Assembly (NCBI RefSeq): GCF_013267595.1
Contig: NZ_CP054010.1
Coordinates: forward strand, 806,001 to 870,000
Direction: 5' to 3'
Origin: Prevotella melaninogenica
GTDB taxonomy: Bacteria; Bacteroidota; Bacteroidia; Bacteroidales; Bacteroidaceae
DNA: 64,000 bases
Below the pieces are notes generated by a model, which saw nothing but the letters and a program-made list of their open reading frames with translations, searched no databases and was not told where the DNA came from. The translations under genes and the position numbers were made by a program. Shown piece after piece: positions 25,119-34,156 of this stretch; within the stretch, counting starts at the first letter, position 1, and the number at the start of each line of letters is the position of its first letter.

Positions 25119-27230
25119 TTAACCCAAGTTTAACCGGCAAAATTATTTTTCATAAATTTTCGGGATGTTTTGTGTAGTATCAATTTGATAAATGATTGAT
25201 AATCAAGTATAGGGTATTGTAACGAGGAGTAAAATCTGATTTGTAGGACACAGCCATATCAAAAATATTTTGTTACTTTGCACTCATGCACGCAAATGTA
25301 CAGACACGAATCAACCCTGCCACAGGGGACATGGCTCCTTATTATCGCATCAAGGAGTCATATCGTGACGTGCAGGGTCATGTACATTCGCTAATTCTGT
25401 TGAACATCGGGTTCGAACCTTCACTTACTGCTGTACAGGTTCGAAAAATTGCATATGCTCTTACCGAACGCTTCAAAAACAGAAGTACACCCTCGCTTCT
25501 CAAAGAACACCTTGAGGGTCTTACTCCTATTGAACAGGCAAAGGCTGACGAATGGTGGATCCGTATGGAGAAAGAAGGTGGAATCGATCGGTTTAATAAG
25601 GAAGAGCAGAAGTCGCTGAGAAAATATGAGAACTACATAGACCTTGAGACGGCAAACTATACTGACGCAAGGAATGTTGGTGCAGAGTGGCTCTGCAAGC
25701 AGACGATAGACAAGCTGCAGTTAGAGGGTTTTCTGCGCAAAAACGGCTGGACGGAGAATGCAATACACACGGCTTTGTCAGCATTGATTGTTCGCACGGT
25801 ATATGCTGTTTCTGAACGTTCATCTTATTATTATTTGCGCGATAACTCGGCTGCTGGCGAACTTTACAATGGAGTTCCTGACTGGACACCAGGAATCAAT
25901 TCTCTGTATAATATCACTGACAAGTTATATGAACTAAAGGAACAGTTAGAGCGTCATTTGTGCAGCGTTACTGACGACCTCTTTAATATAGACAACAAGT
26001 TGATGCTCTTCGACTTAACCAACTTCTATTTCGAGGGTAGTAAGCGTAATAGCGATAAAGCCAAGTTCGGTCGTTCAAAAGAAAAACGCTCTGACTGTAA
26101 GCTACTTGTACTTGCATTATGTATCAATCAAGAAGGTTTTATACGTTATTCTTCTATCTTAGAGGGTAATACAGCAGATCCCAAGTCTCTACCCAATATG
26201 ATTGATACGCTGGCAAAGAAGAATCCATCAAGAACAAAGGATACGCTTGTTGTCATGGATGCAGGTGTTGCCACGGAAGAGAACTTGGAGCTAATAAAGA
26301 AAAAGGGTTACAATTATCTCTGCGTATCCCGTACGAAAATGAAAGACTATACGCTCAGTGATGATAACAAGAGTGTTACGGTAATGGATGCCCGTCGGCA
26401 AAAGGTAACGCTGAAAGAGGTTAAGACAGAGGATGATAAGGATTATTATCTCGAAATAACATCTCCTTCGAAAGCTATGACAGAGTCATCCATGAACAGG
26501 GTTTGGAAAGAGCGTTTTGAGATGGAACTGCAGAGGATAAACGATGGAATCTCCAAGAAAGGTGGAACAAAAACCTATGAAAAGGTTGTTGAACGTACAG
26601 GACGTGCCATACAGAAGTACCCTTCTATAGCGAAGTTCTACCAGATAAGCTACATAAAAGATGAGAAGAAACTCAAGGAGATGCTGCGTGTAGACTGGGA
26701 GATAAAAGACCTCTCGGCAATGGAATCTGGTCACGGAGTCTATTTCCTCCGCAGCAATGTCAGGACACTTTCTGAGCGTGTGACATGGGAATACTACAAT
26801 CTCATTCGTGAGATAGAATGCACGAACAGGCAACTAAAGAATGACCTCAACCTCCGTCCTATCTATCATCAGAAAGATGAGCGAAGCGACGCACACCTCT
26901 TCTTCGGTTTATTAGCCTACTGGGTGGTAAACACTATCCGTTGTCAATTAAAACGAGAAGGAGAATCCTGTTACTGGACCGAGATAGTACGACGTATGAG
27001 TACCCAAAAGCTCGTCACCACAAAAGGGAAGAATCCATTAGGTGAGAACACCGAGATGCGCCAATGTAGTAGTCCTTCAAAGCAAGCAAAACAGATATAC
27101 GATAAGTTGAACTTAAAACACTCACCATTCAAAAAGAATAAAATTTGTAGGACACAGAGCCCATAAGAAAAACGAGGAAAGTACGGTGACAGTAACAATT
27201 AGGCGAAGGTGGGTATTAAACTTGGGTTAA
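25119..27230 (+). mobile_element. IS1634-type insertion sequence
   Basis: TTAACCCAAGTTTAA (25119-25133) is repeated in inverse at 27216-27230 and brackets one transposase gene, giving an element of about 2.1 kb. No convincing target duplication is seen outside. A 15-base direct repeat ATTTGTAGGACACAG occurs inside at 25239-25253 and 27143-27157, the second within the gene's 3' end, so the exact ends deserve checking. Confidence 0.75.
25286..27166 (+). CDS. IS1634-family transposase
   Basis: A 626-residue DDE transposase. The N-terminus (YYRIKESYRDVQGHVHSLIL) is typical of the family. Catalytic acids are the Asp in LFDLTNFYFEG, the Asp in VVMDAGVATEENL, and the Glu in LIREIECTNRQLKNDLNLR, followed by RPIYHQKDERSDAHLFFGLLAYWV, a well-conserved IS4/IS1634 ending. 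The frame is intact, so the element may be mobile. Confidence 0.9.
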   Translation: MHANVQTRINPATGDMAPYYRIKESYRDVQGHVHSLILLNIGFEPSLTAVQVRKIAYALTERFKNRSTPSLLKEHLEGLTPIEQAKADEWWIRMEKEGGIDRFNKEEQKSLRKYENYIDLETANYTDARNVGAEWLCKQTIDKLQLEGFLRKNGWTENAIHTALSALIVRTVYAVSERSSYYYLRDNSAAGELYNGVPDWTPGINSLYNITDKLYELKEQLERHLCSVTDDLFNIDNKLMLFDLTNFYFEGSKRNSDKAKFGRSKEKRSDCKLLVLALCINQEGFIRYSSILEGNTADPKSLPNMIDTLAKKNPSRTKDTLVVMDAGVATEENLELIKKKGYNYLCVSRTKMKDYTLSDDNKSVTVMDARRQKVTLKEVKTEDDKDYYLEITSPSKAMTESSMNRVWKERFEMELQRINDGISKKGGTKTYEKVVERTGRAIQKYPSIAKFYQISYIKDEKKLKEMLRVDWEIKDLSAMESGHGVYFLRSNVRTLSERVTWEYYNLIREIECTNRQLKNDLNLRPIYHQKDERSDAHLFFGLLAYWVVNTIRCQLKREGESCYWTEIVRRMSTQKLVTTKGKNPLGENTEMRQCSSPSKQAKQIYDKLNLKHSPFKKNKICRTQSP

Positions 27231-27503
27231 ACTTATGATTTCGTTAATTTATTTGGTTATTATAGGGCTTCCTTTGGCAAAATAAGTACATTTTATAATG
27301 CTTACGGTTTAAAACTGAAAACCAAGCCCATGGATAAGTAAAACGGCTGCAACACCGATGGATAAAGAGATACAGAGCTTTCAGTTTATTTTTATCGGAC
27401 AGCAATATTTCTAAATCAATTGTACAACAAACAGCTGAAGTATCTTATACTGCCTCAACAGCAATTATATCCACCTTCGTAAACATATCGTTTATTATAG
27501 CGA

Positions 27504-28817
27504 TCAAGTTTGAACTACTGGTAACCTAATTCCCAACTTATAGAAACGGACATAGCCAGAAACCTTTTCAAATGCTGGTTCTTCTGTCTTTGTAAAAGTA
27601 AATCGTTCTTCTTGATCTTGGTCTGGATAGATAATGAGACACTTAATAGGCAGTGCAGTTTCTTCATTCAAACCTAATTCTTTATAGATTTTGCTTAGTC
27701 GGGCATAACCACTCACTTCCCTTGCATCATCTATAGTTATACCACCACCCTGCTTATAACGTGGTTTATATTTCGCATCAATAACGTAAGGTTCAGTCCA
27801 CTCTGTCGGTTTCAGGAGATAATCAAGTTCTTGATAATGAGCTTTCACATGATATTGAATCTCTCTTTTCCTTGTAAAAATCTTCTTAAGCTTACCAAAA
27901 ACATATAACTCAAAGAGCTTACTCATATCAATCCAGAACGGAGGCGTGACTATCTGGCTTTTACCAACAAGTGTAATATCATAACTGAAACGCCTTAGCA
28001 GCAGTTGTGCATACTCAACAGCCGTGAAGTATTCTTTGAAAACAGGATTTCCCTTAAATGTCTTCATAGCCTTAACACTTATCTCATCGCCCACCCGCTC
28101 GAAAGAAGGCTGCACATATCTTATCTTCTTTTCCAAAGCCTTTGTATCAAGTGCATGCTTATAAACCTCCAACTGCTTCTTACAAAAAGCAAGTGCCTTC
28201 TTTAGTATTCTGTTCTCTGGTGAGTCAATGTCATACACCTGGTAACGGCAGACATTGTCTGTAATACGTCCCTTCGCAAGGTTTCGCTGAATCGTTCTAC
28301 TGACAAGGATATGTCCTTTAACCTTATTGTTTAGGTTTTCTTCAACCCTATAGTAACTCTTCTTCAACCCCTTTCTTACGATACGCTGAAGAATATTCAG
28401 ATACTCTGTAATCAAGAAGATACTCAACAAGTCTTGCTTCTGACTGATACAGATAGAAGGTTTATCAAAACGAATGGTGAGTAAGTCTTTCAGATGCTCC
28501 ATGTTATCAGGTTCTGCTAATGCCTCGTTTAACATACGAACATAGTCTATCTCAAAGCCGTCATTCATCTTAGGACTGACTTGTACTGCTAACTCCTCTT
28601 CCTTAATCCAGTCTACCCCAACGAAATAAGAGCCAGTGGCACAGATGCTATCCGCTTTACGAGATAGCTTCAGACAGAGTTCCTTCTCCTCACGCCCTCT
28701 TTTAACCCCACGCACAACTTCCGAGCCATCATCCATATAAGGGATGATAGCTTCACACTCAGTCTGCTGGAGATAAGTATTCTCCAACAACTGTTCTTGA
28801 AGTTGCACTACTCTCAT
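27504..28817 (-). CDS. mcrC: McrC-like endonuclease subunit of a type IV restriction system
   Basis: A 437-residue McrC-type protein. The C-terminal PD-(D/E)xK nuclease shows LFELYVFGKL (about 301), QELDYLL with Asp332, and YVIDAKYKPRY with Asp347 and Lys349, then the DDAREVSGYARL helix. McrC joins the McrB GTPase ring and supplies the DNA cut at modified cytosine sites. Its ATG overlaps by one base the TAA that ends the full-length mcrB frame, showing the two genes were built as one operon. 27231-27503, after the IS end, holds no gene. Confidence 0.9.
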   Translation of the reverse strand: MRVVQLQEQLLENTYLQQTECEAIIPYMDDGSEVVRGVKRGREEKELCLKLSRKADSICATGSYFVGVDWIKEEELAVQVSPKMNDGFEIDYVRMLNEALAEPDNMEHLKDLLTIRFDKPSICISQKQDLLSIFLITEYLNILQRIVRKGLKKSYYRVEENLNNKVKGHILVSRTIQRNLAKGRITDNVCRYQVYDIDSPENRILKKALAFCKKQLEVYKHALDTKALEKKIRYVQPSFERVGDEISVKAMKTFKGNPVFKEYFTAVEYAQLLLRRFSYDITLVGKSQIVTPPFWIDMSKLFELYVFGKLKKIFTRKREIQYHVKAHYQELDYLLKPTEWTEPYVIDAKYKPRYKQGGGITIDDAREVSGYARLSKIYKELGLNEETALPIKCLIIYPDQDQEERFTFTKTEEPAFEKVSGYVRFYKLGIRLPVVQT

Positions 28818-28957
28818 TACTCGGTTGCTTGCTTATATAGTTGGTCGATAATATCTTGTGCCTCTGCTGTCAGCACACCATCACGAACATACTCTTCTAA
28901 AAGTGGAATAATCTCATATAGAAGACGATCGGTTGTATTATCATTCCCTTCCTCATC
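28817..28957 (-). pseudogene. Detached 3' end of mcrB after an in-frame amber codon
   Basis: After TAG at 28958-28960 the same frame runs on for 46 sense codons (DEEGNDNTTDRLLYEIIPLL onward, ending LYKQATE) to a TAA that overlaps the mcrC start. The piece has normal protein character, so the stop is most simply a point mutation, a sequencing error or a readthrough site. Confidence 0.8.
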
Positions 28958-31276
28958 CTACATCAGGAAGTAACTATGACCAATCCAAACATCTTCTGGC
29001 TTATATTCATCAGACAAGGTATCTGCTGATTCGAGTTTCATAGTCAGGTCCCAACCACTCTCCTTATAATCACCAAAGTTCTTAACAAACAGACTACTAA
29101 CCTTCTCAAAAAGATCCTCATCGAACCCATCTACTTCTAAGCCAAATGGCTTCTCTGCTATGAAAGCAAAACGTCGTCTGATAGCATAATCAAGCGAGCC
29201 CAAAGAGCGGTCGGCAGTATTCATGGTTGCAATCAGATAGACATTGTTTGGAATATGAAAAGCTTTCTTAGAGTAAGGCAGCACCACACTTTCAGCATTA
29301 ATACGTCCCTTACGCTTGTCTGCTTCAAGCAGTGTTATCAGCTCGCCAAACACCTTCGAGACATTTCCACGGTTCAACTCGTCAATAACCATCACATAGG
29401 CTTTGTCGTTCTCCTCCATCTTAGAGGAAGTATCGTACTTCTCAAGAATTGATTTTACATCATTAAGCGTAATAGAATTCAAACGGTAGACAGAAGACTC
29501 TACCATTGTCTTACCATCATTCATCTCTACAATGTTCTCATTGATATTCTTTACAAGCCAGTTAACACGTCTAACACGCTTATAGTTAGGGAACTTATCC
29601 TCAAACTCATAATCACTAACAACGACTCCAATGGCATCAATCGTCTGACTTGAATAACACGACATAACGATATCGCCAATCTTCATCTTATTGATGTAAG
29701 CATCTAATATCTTTCTACCCGTTTCATTATGAATAGTCCAGTCGGTTTCATCAGAAATAACAGGACCATAGCCGTCCCATCCAATACGTATATGGTTATT
29801 CTCCATACACTCACGACGAACATTATTATCTCCCGTTCCTGCAAGTGAAACCTTCCAGACAACAGCATTATCAGAGATACCCACCTTCTTATCCTTAACT
29901 ACAGGGCGTTCTGCCTCTTCACACAACTTCTTGAAGATTCCGCTTTCTATCTCGTAGGTTACTTGACTATTCTCGTTGACAACAGGGCGCAATCCTTCAA
30001 TCCAATCCTCATAGTCTAAGGACTGATGGAAGGTTGTAAAGGCAATACGCTTTTCCGTTTTAAGCTGATTGTATCTGCTTACTATCTCCTCCCTACTCGG
30101 TTCTGCAGCCATAAACGCAGAATCACAAAGACGAACAGCAAGCTCTGGTACGTCATAAGTCTTACCAGTACCCGGCGCACCATATAATACTATGTTCTTA
30201 CGTCGCTCCCATATACGGACAACATCATCATACCATACCCCTTTTGAACTATTATTTGTCTCTGTAGTCATCTTATTTTTCAATTCCTCTTTCATGTAAT
30301 CTTTCATACACCAGAATAAAGTCTGCACCGCAAGGTTGAGCGGTTTATTCTTAAATCCTTTGATTTCATTCAGCATTATCTGCTGTATTTCCTCTCCATA
30401 GCTCTTTACGAAACCATTGACAAGTTCCATAAAGTGCTCATATTTCTTTCCTGCCTTTCGAGAAGTATAACCGAAGTAATCACAAATATTCTTATATATT
30501 TCATCCTTATAGAAAGTATAAGTCTTTGGATAAACACAGGTAAGCAAGGCTGATGCTGTACGCTCATCATTTGCAGTGTTCTTCCATTTACTTGGACACA
30601 AAGCCTTTATCTCTGACTTAAAAGCTGCTAATCGTTCGTTTAATGGAACAGACTCGTCAATCAGATGTTGACAGCAAACTCTTGTCTTGTCGGCTTCATT
30701 CTCAACCAAATACTTTATAACAGAATCAGTGCGAGGATTATCTATAACATTCTCTCCTCTAAGACCATCGAAGACTGCAAGCACATCTTTCCCTTCCGAC
30801 CTATCAAGTAAGTTCCATTTATATTCTTCTTTATAACCATTAAAAGGTTTTCCATTTCTGAAGACATCTATAAGCGTTTTCATCAAATAGATTCTAAGGG
30901 CTTCTACAAGCTCATCACGCAGCTGCCATTGGAACCCTTGCTTTGTGTCCCAACCTTTTTGCATCGTAATACACCAGTAAGTATCTTTATCGTCTGCGTC
31001 TTTTACGCTAAATCTATTCAAGCGTTTTTGTACCCACTTAGAGAAGTTATACACCTTACTGTTATAATGCTCAGCAGGCTTCCCATATACTTGGGAAACC
31101 TTTACACAAGTTGCCTTATGTTCTTTTTGACGTAGGAAACACAGCAAAGCTTCATGATATGGCATTGACTTCTCATCACGTAGTAAATCAAGCCATTCCT
31201 CCGTGGTGACACCTATATCACCACAGCTATATTCTCCGTTTGTATTTATCGTCTTATATAATGTCTTTACAGCCAT
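28958..31276 (-). CDS. mcrB: McrB-like AAA+ GTPase with inserted PUA/EVE-like domain, shortened by an amber codon
   Basis: A 772-residue product. Residues 1-340 form the target-recognition part. The AAA+ motor follows: Walker A GAPGTGKT (366-373), FTTFHQSLDYEDWIEGLRP (413-431), Walker B VMVIDELNRG (628-637) and the McrB signature MNTADRS (685-691). Residues 470-615 (VWKVSLAGTGDNNVRREC, GDIVMSCYSSQ, IGVVVSDYEFEDKFPNYKRV) interrupt the motor and read like an EVE/PUA-type domain, a fold known to bind modified bases. The enzyme should translocate DNA and activate McrC. The frame ends early at TAG 28958-28960, losing 46 residues, so activity is uncertain. Confidence 0.88.
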   Translation of the reverse strand: MAVKTLYKTINTNGEYSCGDIGVTTEEWLDLLRDEKSMPYHEALLCFLRQKEHKATCVKVSQVYGKPAEHYNSKVYNFSKWVQKRLNRFSVKDADDKDTYWCITMQKGWDTKQGFQWQLRDELVEALRIYLMKTLIDVFRNGKPFNGYKEEYKWNLLDRSEGKDVLAVFDGLRGENVIDNPRTDSVIKYLVENEADKTRVCCQHLIDESVPLNERLAAFKSEIKALCPSKWKNTANDERTASALLTCVYPKTYTFYKDEIYKNICDYFGYTSRKAGKKYEHFMELVNGFVKSYGEEIQQIMLNEIKGFKNKPLNLAVQTLFWCMKDYMKEELKNKMTTETNNSSKGVWYDDVVRIWERRKNIVLYGAPGTGKTYDVPELAVRLCDSAFMAAEPSREEIVSRYNQLKTEKRIAFTTFHQSLDYEDWIEGLRPVVNENSQVTYEIESGIFKKLCEEAERPVVKDKKVGISDNAVVWKVSLAGTGDNNVRRECMENNHIRIGWDGYGPVISDETDWTIHNETGRKILDAYINKMKIGDIVMSCYSSQTIDAIGVVVSDYEFEDKFPNYKRVRRVNWLVKNINENIVEMNDGKTMVESSVYRLNSITLNDVKSILEKYDTSSKMEENDKAYVMVIDELNRGNVSKVFGELITLLEADKRKGRINAESVVLPYSKKAFHIPNNVYLIATMNTADRSLGSLDYAIRRRFAFIAEKPFGLEVDGFDEDLFEKVSSLFVKNFGDYKESGWDLTMKLESADTLSDEYKPEDVWIGHSYFLM

Positions 31277-31338
31277 AAACTTAGCAGTCTTCAGTTATAA
31301 TGCGCTATTAATATCCTCACAACTTACTTTTATTTTCA

Positions 31339-31423
31339 TTTGCTGTCATTTTAACATTTGCGTAGAGTTCATTGTAAATCAACAAGTTAAACACCCACAA
31401 CCAATGACAGAAGTGACAGGAAA
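31339..31423 (-). repeat. 85-base inverted-repeat element, copy 2 (upstream of mcrBC)
   Basis: Same length and same ends (TTTGCTGTCATTTTAACATT to AGAAGTGACAGGAAA) as the copy at 14366, with a diverged middle. It lies 62 bases upstream of mcrB, with the TTTTAACATTT end towards the gene. 31424-31600 has no gene. Confidence 0.75.
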
Positions 31424-31617
31424 GTTTGTTTTGAAGTGCCGAACTACAAATATAACGACTTTGTTTGACATATCGTTATTTTATGTTTACAAATTTTATT
31501 TTATATATTTTCCGCAAGTTCACCATAGAACTGCAATCCCTCGCGTAGGTGTAGCTTAATCATCTATACTAAAAACCATCGAGGAGTTTGGGGGCGAGCA
31601 GCTGCCATTGGCACAAA

Positions 31618-31653
31618 ACCATTTCTATACTCAAAAGCGAGTACAGAAATGGT
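31618..31653 (-). terminator. Hairpin terminator after lipoprotein copy A
   Basis: ACCATTTCTATACTC pairs with GAGTACAGAAATGGT with one mismatch; on the minus strand a TTTTG tail follows. Equivalent hairpins end copies B (37591-37626, arms nearly perfect) and C (38967-38990, shortened). Confidence 0.7.
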
Positions 31654-31731
31654 CATTCTTAAAGACTTGTTTCAAACAGTATGATTATCAAAATGGAACT
31701 TACATTTTGACACACCGTCCTTATATTGTTC

Positions 31732-32079
31732 TTATCTCCTTCGAAGAGAATCTACAGAGAGTTCAAGCCCAGATATTGGTCTGTCACTCTGTATAATAGA
31801 AACTAACGAATCATTTTCAAATGTTAATGCCGTTGTTATAATGAATCCTTCACATTGGACACGAGCAGGTTCCTTATAATACAAAACGTCTATTCTCTTA
31901 TGGTTTCTTGTAAAAACATCAGACCTAAATGGAAAACCACATTGTTTTTTCACATCTGCTTTATTGAGTCCTAAACGAATGTCTGACACCGGAAATTTAG
32001 ACAATGTAGGTGCAATAGAACAAGAGTAAAGCCCTAAGATAGAGACGCAAAATGATAATATTATTTTATTTAGTTTCAT
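31732..32079 (-). CDS. Small lipoprotein, BamE/SmpA-like fold suspected (copy A)
   Basis: A 115-residue lipoprotein from MKLNKIILSFCVSILGLYSC; the Cys in GLYSC fits a lipobox. The mature part (DIRLGLNKADVKKQCGFPFR, IDVLYYKE, LTFENDSLVSI) has the rhythm of the BamE/SmpA fold: a G-x-xK-x-V helix, G-x-P, then a strand and F-x-N-D. The function is unknown. Near-identical genes stand at 39075-39422 and 37707-38081. A GTG nine bases upstream is a less likely start. The 300 bases upstream (32080-32389) are noncoding and duplicated at 39423-39771. Confidence 0.7.
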   Translation of the reverse strand: MKLNKIILSFCVSILGLYSCSIAPTLSKFPVSDIRLGLNKADVKKQCGFPFRSDVFTRNHKRIDVLYYKEPARVQCEGFIITTALTFENDSLVSIIQSDRPISGLELSVDSLRRR

Positions 32080-32364
32080 TTTTATCACCTTTTATGTTTA
32101 AGCATTGTTCGACACTTGTTATTTTTCAGAAGAAATAACAAACTCATTCTCGTCATTAGAACATCCCCAAAACAGAACGTTGTACGCAGTACAAGGGATG
32201 AAAGTAAAAGGATTTTTTCATGTCAATAAAGGTTCAATAATTATTCGCCATAAAGGTACATTTATTTTTTGTATCTTTATTAAAAGCGATAAATAATTTT
32301 ACTCAGTTTCCATTATCTTTTTCTTTAATGCCCGATTAGCAATTATAACAAACATCTTTTCTTT

Positions 32365-32425
32365 CCTGCTCACAGGGGTATCGCGCATTCTACTCCCCTC
32401 CCTTTTGGGGAGGGGCGGGGGTGGG
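32365..32425. repeat. GC hairpin repeat with GGGGTATCGCGCATT tail
   Basis: CACAGGGGTATCGCGCATTCTACTCCCCTCCC and a following GGGGAGGGG arm. The tail is shared with 39713-39772, 49460-49510 and 63555-63605. It forms the 3' end of the next gene. Confidence 0.7.
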
Positions 32426-32734
32426 GTGATTTTCCCTCCACCATTTCACAGCAGCATTCATAATCTCCTTCATGCCGTCGAAAATCTCATCGATATTACT
32501 TTGTTTTAATTCACCGTTGCCTTCTCCACCTGCATGCTTGAGAATAAAGGTTTTATCATGGGGAGAATAACCACAAAGAGAACGGCTTTTAATCACATTT
32601 AAATCGTCTTCAAAGCGGTCAGGCGTGGTATCAATCACCTGAACATTCAGACGAGGCCATGTAGAGCATTCAATCAACTTAAATAGTTTTCCGTCCACCT
32701 CGTGAACAGAATAATGGAAATCATAGGTTTTCAT
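32390..32734 (-). CDS. Unknown small protein linked to the lipoprotein (copy A), C-terminus from repeat
   Basis: A 114-residue cytosolic protein from MKTYDFHYSVHEVDGKLFKL; the frame extends upstream but the paralogue at 39772-40110 starts at the same Met. I recognise no family. Visible features are an aromatic-rich N-terminal beta region, VIDTTPDRFEDDLNVIKS, FILKHAGGEGNGE and a C-terminal helix EIFDGMKEIMNAAVKWW. The final PTPAPPQKGGE and the stop come from the GC hairpin repeat. Gene order small protein, then lipoprotein, is kept in both copies. Confidence 0.65.
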   Translation of the reverse strand: MKTYDFHYSVHEVDGKLFKLIECSTWPRLNVQVIDTTPDRFEDDLNVIKSRSLCGYSPHDKTFILKHAGGEGNGELKQSNIDEIFDGMKEIMNAAVKWWRENHPTPAPPQKGGE

Positions 32735-32864
32735 TGTGCAATTACTCATTTTGTTGGGTCTTCTGAAACTTGGAATCATAAGGCTGTCCGCCTAAATTTT
32801 GAACTCTGACGGAATGTCACACAGAGAAAAGGAGTGTACAGAGGCTTATTGCATACAAGGCAAT

Positions 32865-33065
32865 GGAAGTCACAGAGGCACCGTCGGTGCGTGGAGAAAC
32901 GAAGGTTATTTGCCAGTTTTATTAGAGATTTTATGCCCAAAGCATTTACCCCAAAACTTATCAGGAATCTGTACGCTTCATCTCCGTCGCTCATTGTGCC
33001 ACTGGCACCTCCCTGACATTGCACTTAGCTCCGTCCTCTCCGTGGCTCTGTGTGCCTTATTATGT
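32865..33065. repeat. Dispersed repeat R2, copy 1
   Basis: About 200 bases from AGAGGCACCGTCGGTGCG to CTCCGTGGCTCTGTGTG, with complementary outer words (CACAGAG and CTCTGTG). A second copy in the same orientation lies at 57775-57985. It has short open frames in several directions but no credible gene. Confidence 0.65.
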
Positions 33066-33108
33066 ATGCACCTTACCTCATCAATCCATATTTCATAAGT
33101 ACCATTTT

Positions 33109-34156
33109 ACGCCAGTTCGGGATAAGGATTTGCTTAGAAAAGTTCCAATTGCCTAGTCTTTTCAATGCGCACGGGAAGTGCCTCGGGCTTATTCTCGAAG
33201 AAACAATATGTTGCCAATGCCGCACAGAGATTCATGAGAAAGTTATGTACGGAGCGATGGCGTGAATGGACAAGGTTGGCCTTGTTCTTGAGCAGTTCGT
33301 TGATGCATTCTATTATATATCGCTTGCGCAGCATCATCTTGTCCCACAAGGGCATAAGATTGTTTTTCATGTTTGATTTGAGCCCGTGAACGAGATGGAT
33401 GCCTTGGTTGAAGAGGTTCTCAAAGAACTCTTGCTTGATGTAGCCCTTATCGGCAAATACTTTGCCGTAGAGCACCTTGGTGAAGACCTGCCACACCCTA
33501 GGGTCCCTGTCGTCCACGTTTGCGGGAGTTAGGCAGAACGTGAGTACATCGCCCATCTCGTAGCACAGCAGATGAAGCTTGAAGCCATGACACCACCCCA
33601 TTGTTCCCTTTCCGTTCTTAGCAAGTCCATCAAACACCTTGTTGAAATTCCTTCTCATGTTGTGGCATACGGGAATCATCGTGCTGTCCACGAAACTAAT
33701 GCCCGTGCACTTTCCAAAACCTTGGATGCGCATGAAGGCCATCAGCTCGAAGAACACGCGAGGCTTGAGTTCCACGAAACGCGTGTAGGACACGGTCTTA
33801 GGGAAGTAGCTTGCCATATGCTCCTTGATGAAGAAGAGGTAATAGTGCTTGAAATTGCGGAAAGAGCCAAAATGGTAGCACAACAGGATGGTCATGATTT
33901 CGCTCTTGGACATCTGCCCTTTACGGTTTCGCATGCGCTTATATCCCTCGTCTATGGGGGCGATATGTAGGTTTTTAGTTAACTCGGCATCTAAATTCTT
34001 GCAGAACTCATCCAATATACAAAATATTTCTGTAACTTTGTCTGTGGTAATCATCGCTATATATGTTTTGTAAGTGATTGATTTTCAACTATAAAGTTAC
34101 AAAATAATAGCGAGATTACCAACTTTTTAGAGAACTTTCTTATCCCGAACTGGCGT
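33109..34156 (-). mobile_element. IS982-family insertion sequence
   Basis: Perfect 18-base terminal inverted repeats ACGCCAGTTCGGGATAAG (33109-33126 and inverted 34139-34156) bracket one transposase gene. The bases just outside, ACCATTTT and ACCACTTA, agree at six of eight places and may be a worn target duplication. Confidence 0.92.
33134..34054 (-). CDS. IS982-family DDE transposase
   Basis: A 306-residue transposase of normal IS982 length. Catalytic residues: Asp in SFVDSTMIPVC, Asp in VFADKGYIKQEFFENLF, and Glu in RYIIECINELLKNKANLVHSRHRS. The gene fills the element, is intact, and ends eight bases from the left repeat. Confidence 0.92.
   Translation of the reverse strand: MITTDKVTEIFCILDEFCKNLDAELTKNLHIAPIDEGYKRMRNRKGQMSKSEIMTILLCYHFGSFRNFKHYYLFFIKEHMASYFPKTVSYTRFVELKPRVFFELMAFMRIQGFGKCTGISFVDSTMIPVCHNMRRNFNKVFDGLAKNGKGTMGWCHGFKLHLLCYEMGDVLTFCLTPANVDDRDPRVWQVFTKVLYGKVFADKGYIKQEFFENLFNQGIHLVHGLKSNMKNNLMPLWDKMMLRKRYIIECINELLKNKANLVHSRHRSVHNFLMNLCAALATYCFFENKPEALPVRIEKTRQLELF

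Noticed and set aside
32776..33098. Short open frames on both strands within repeat R2
   Set aside because: The same repeat at 57775 does not keep these frames open, so they are not conserved as protein.
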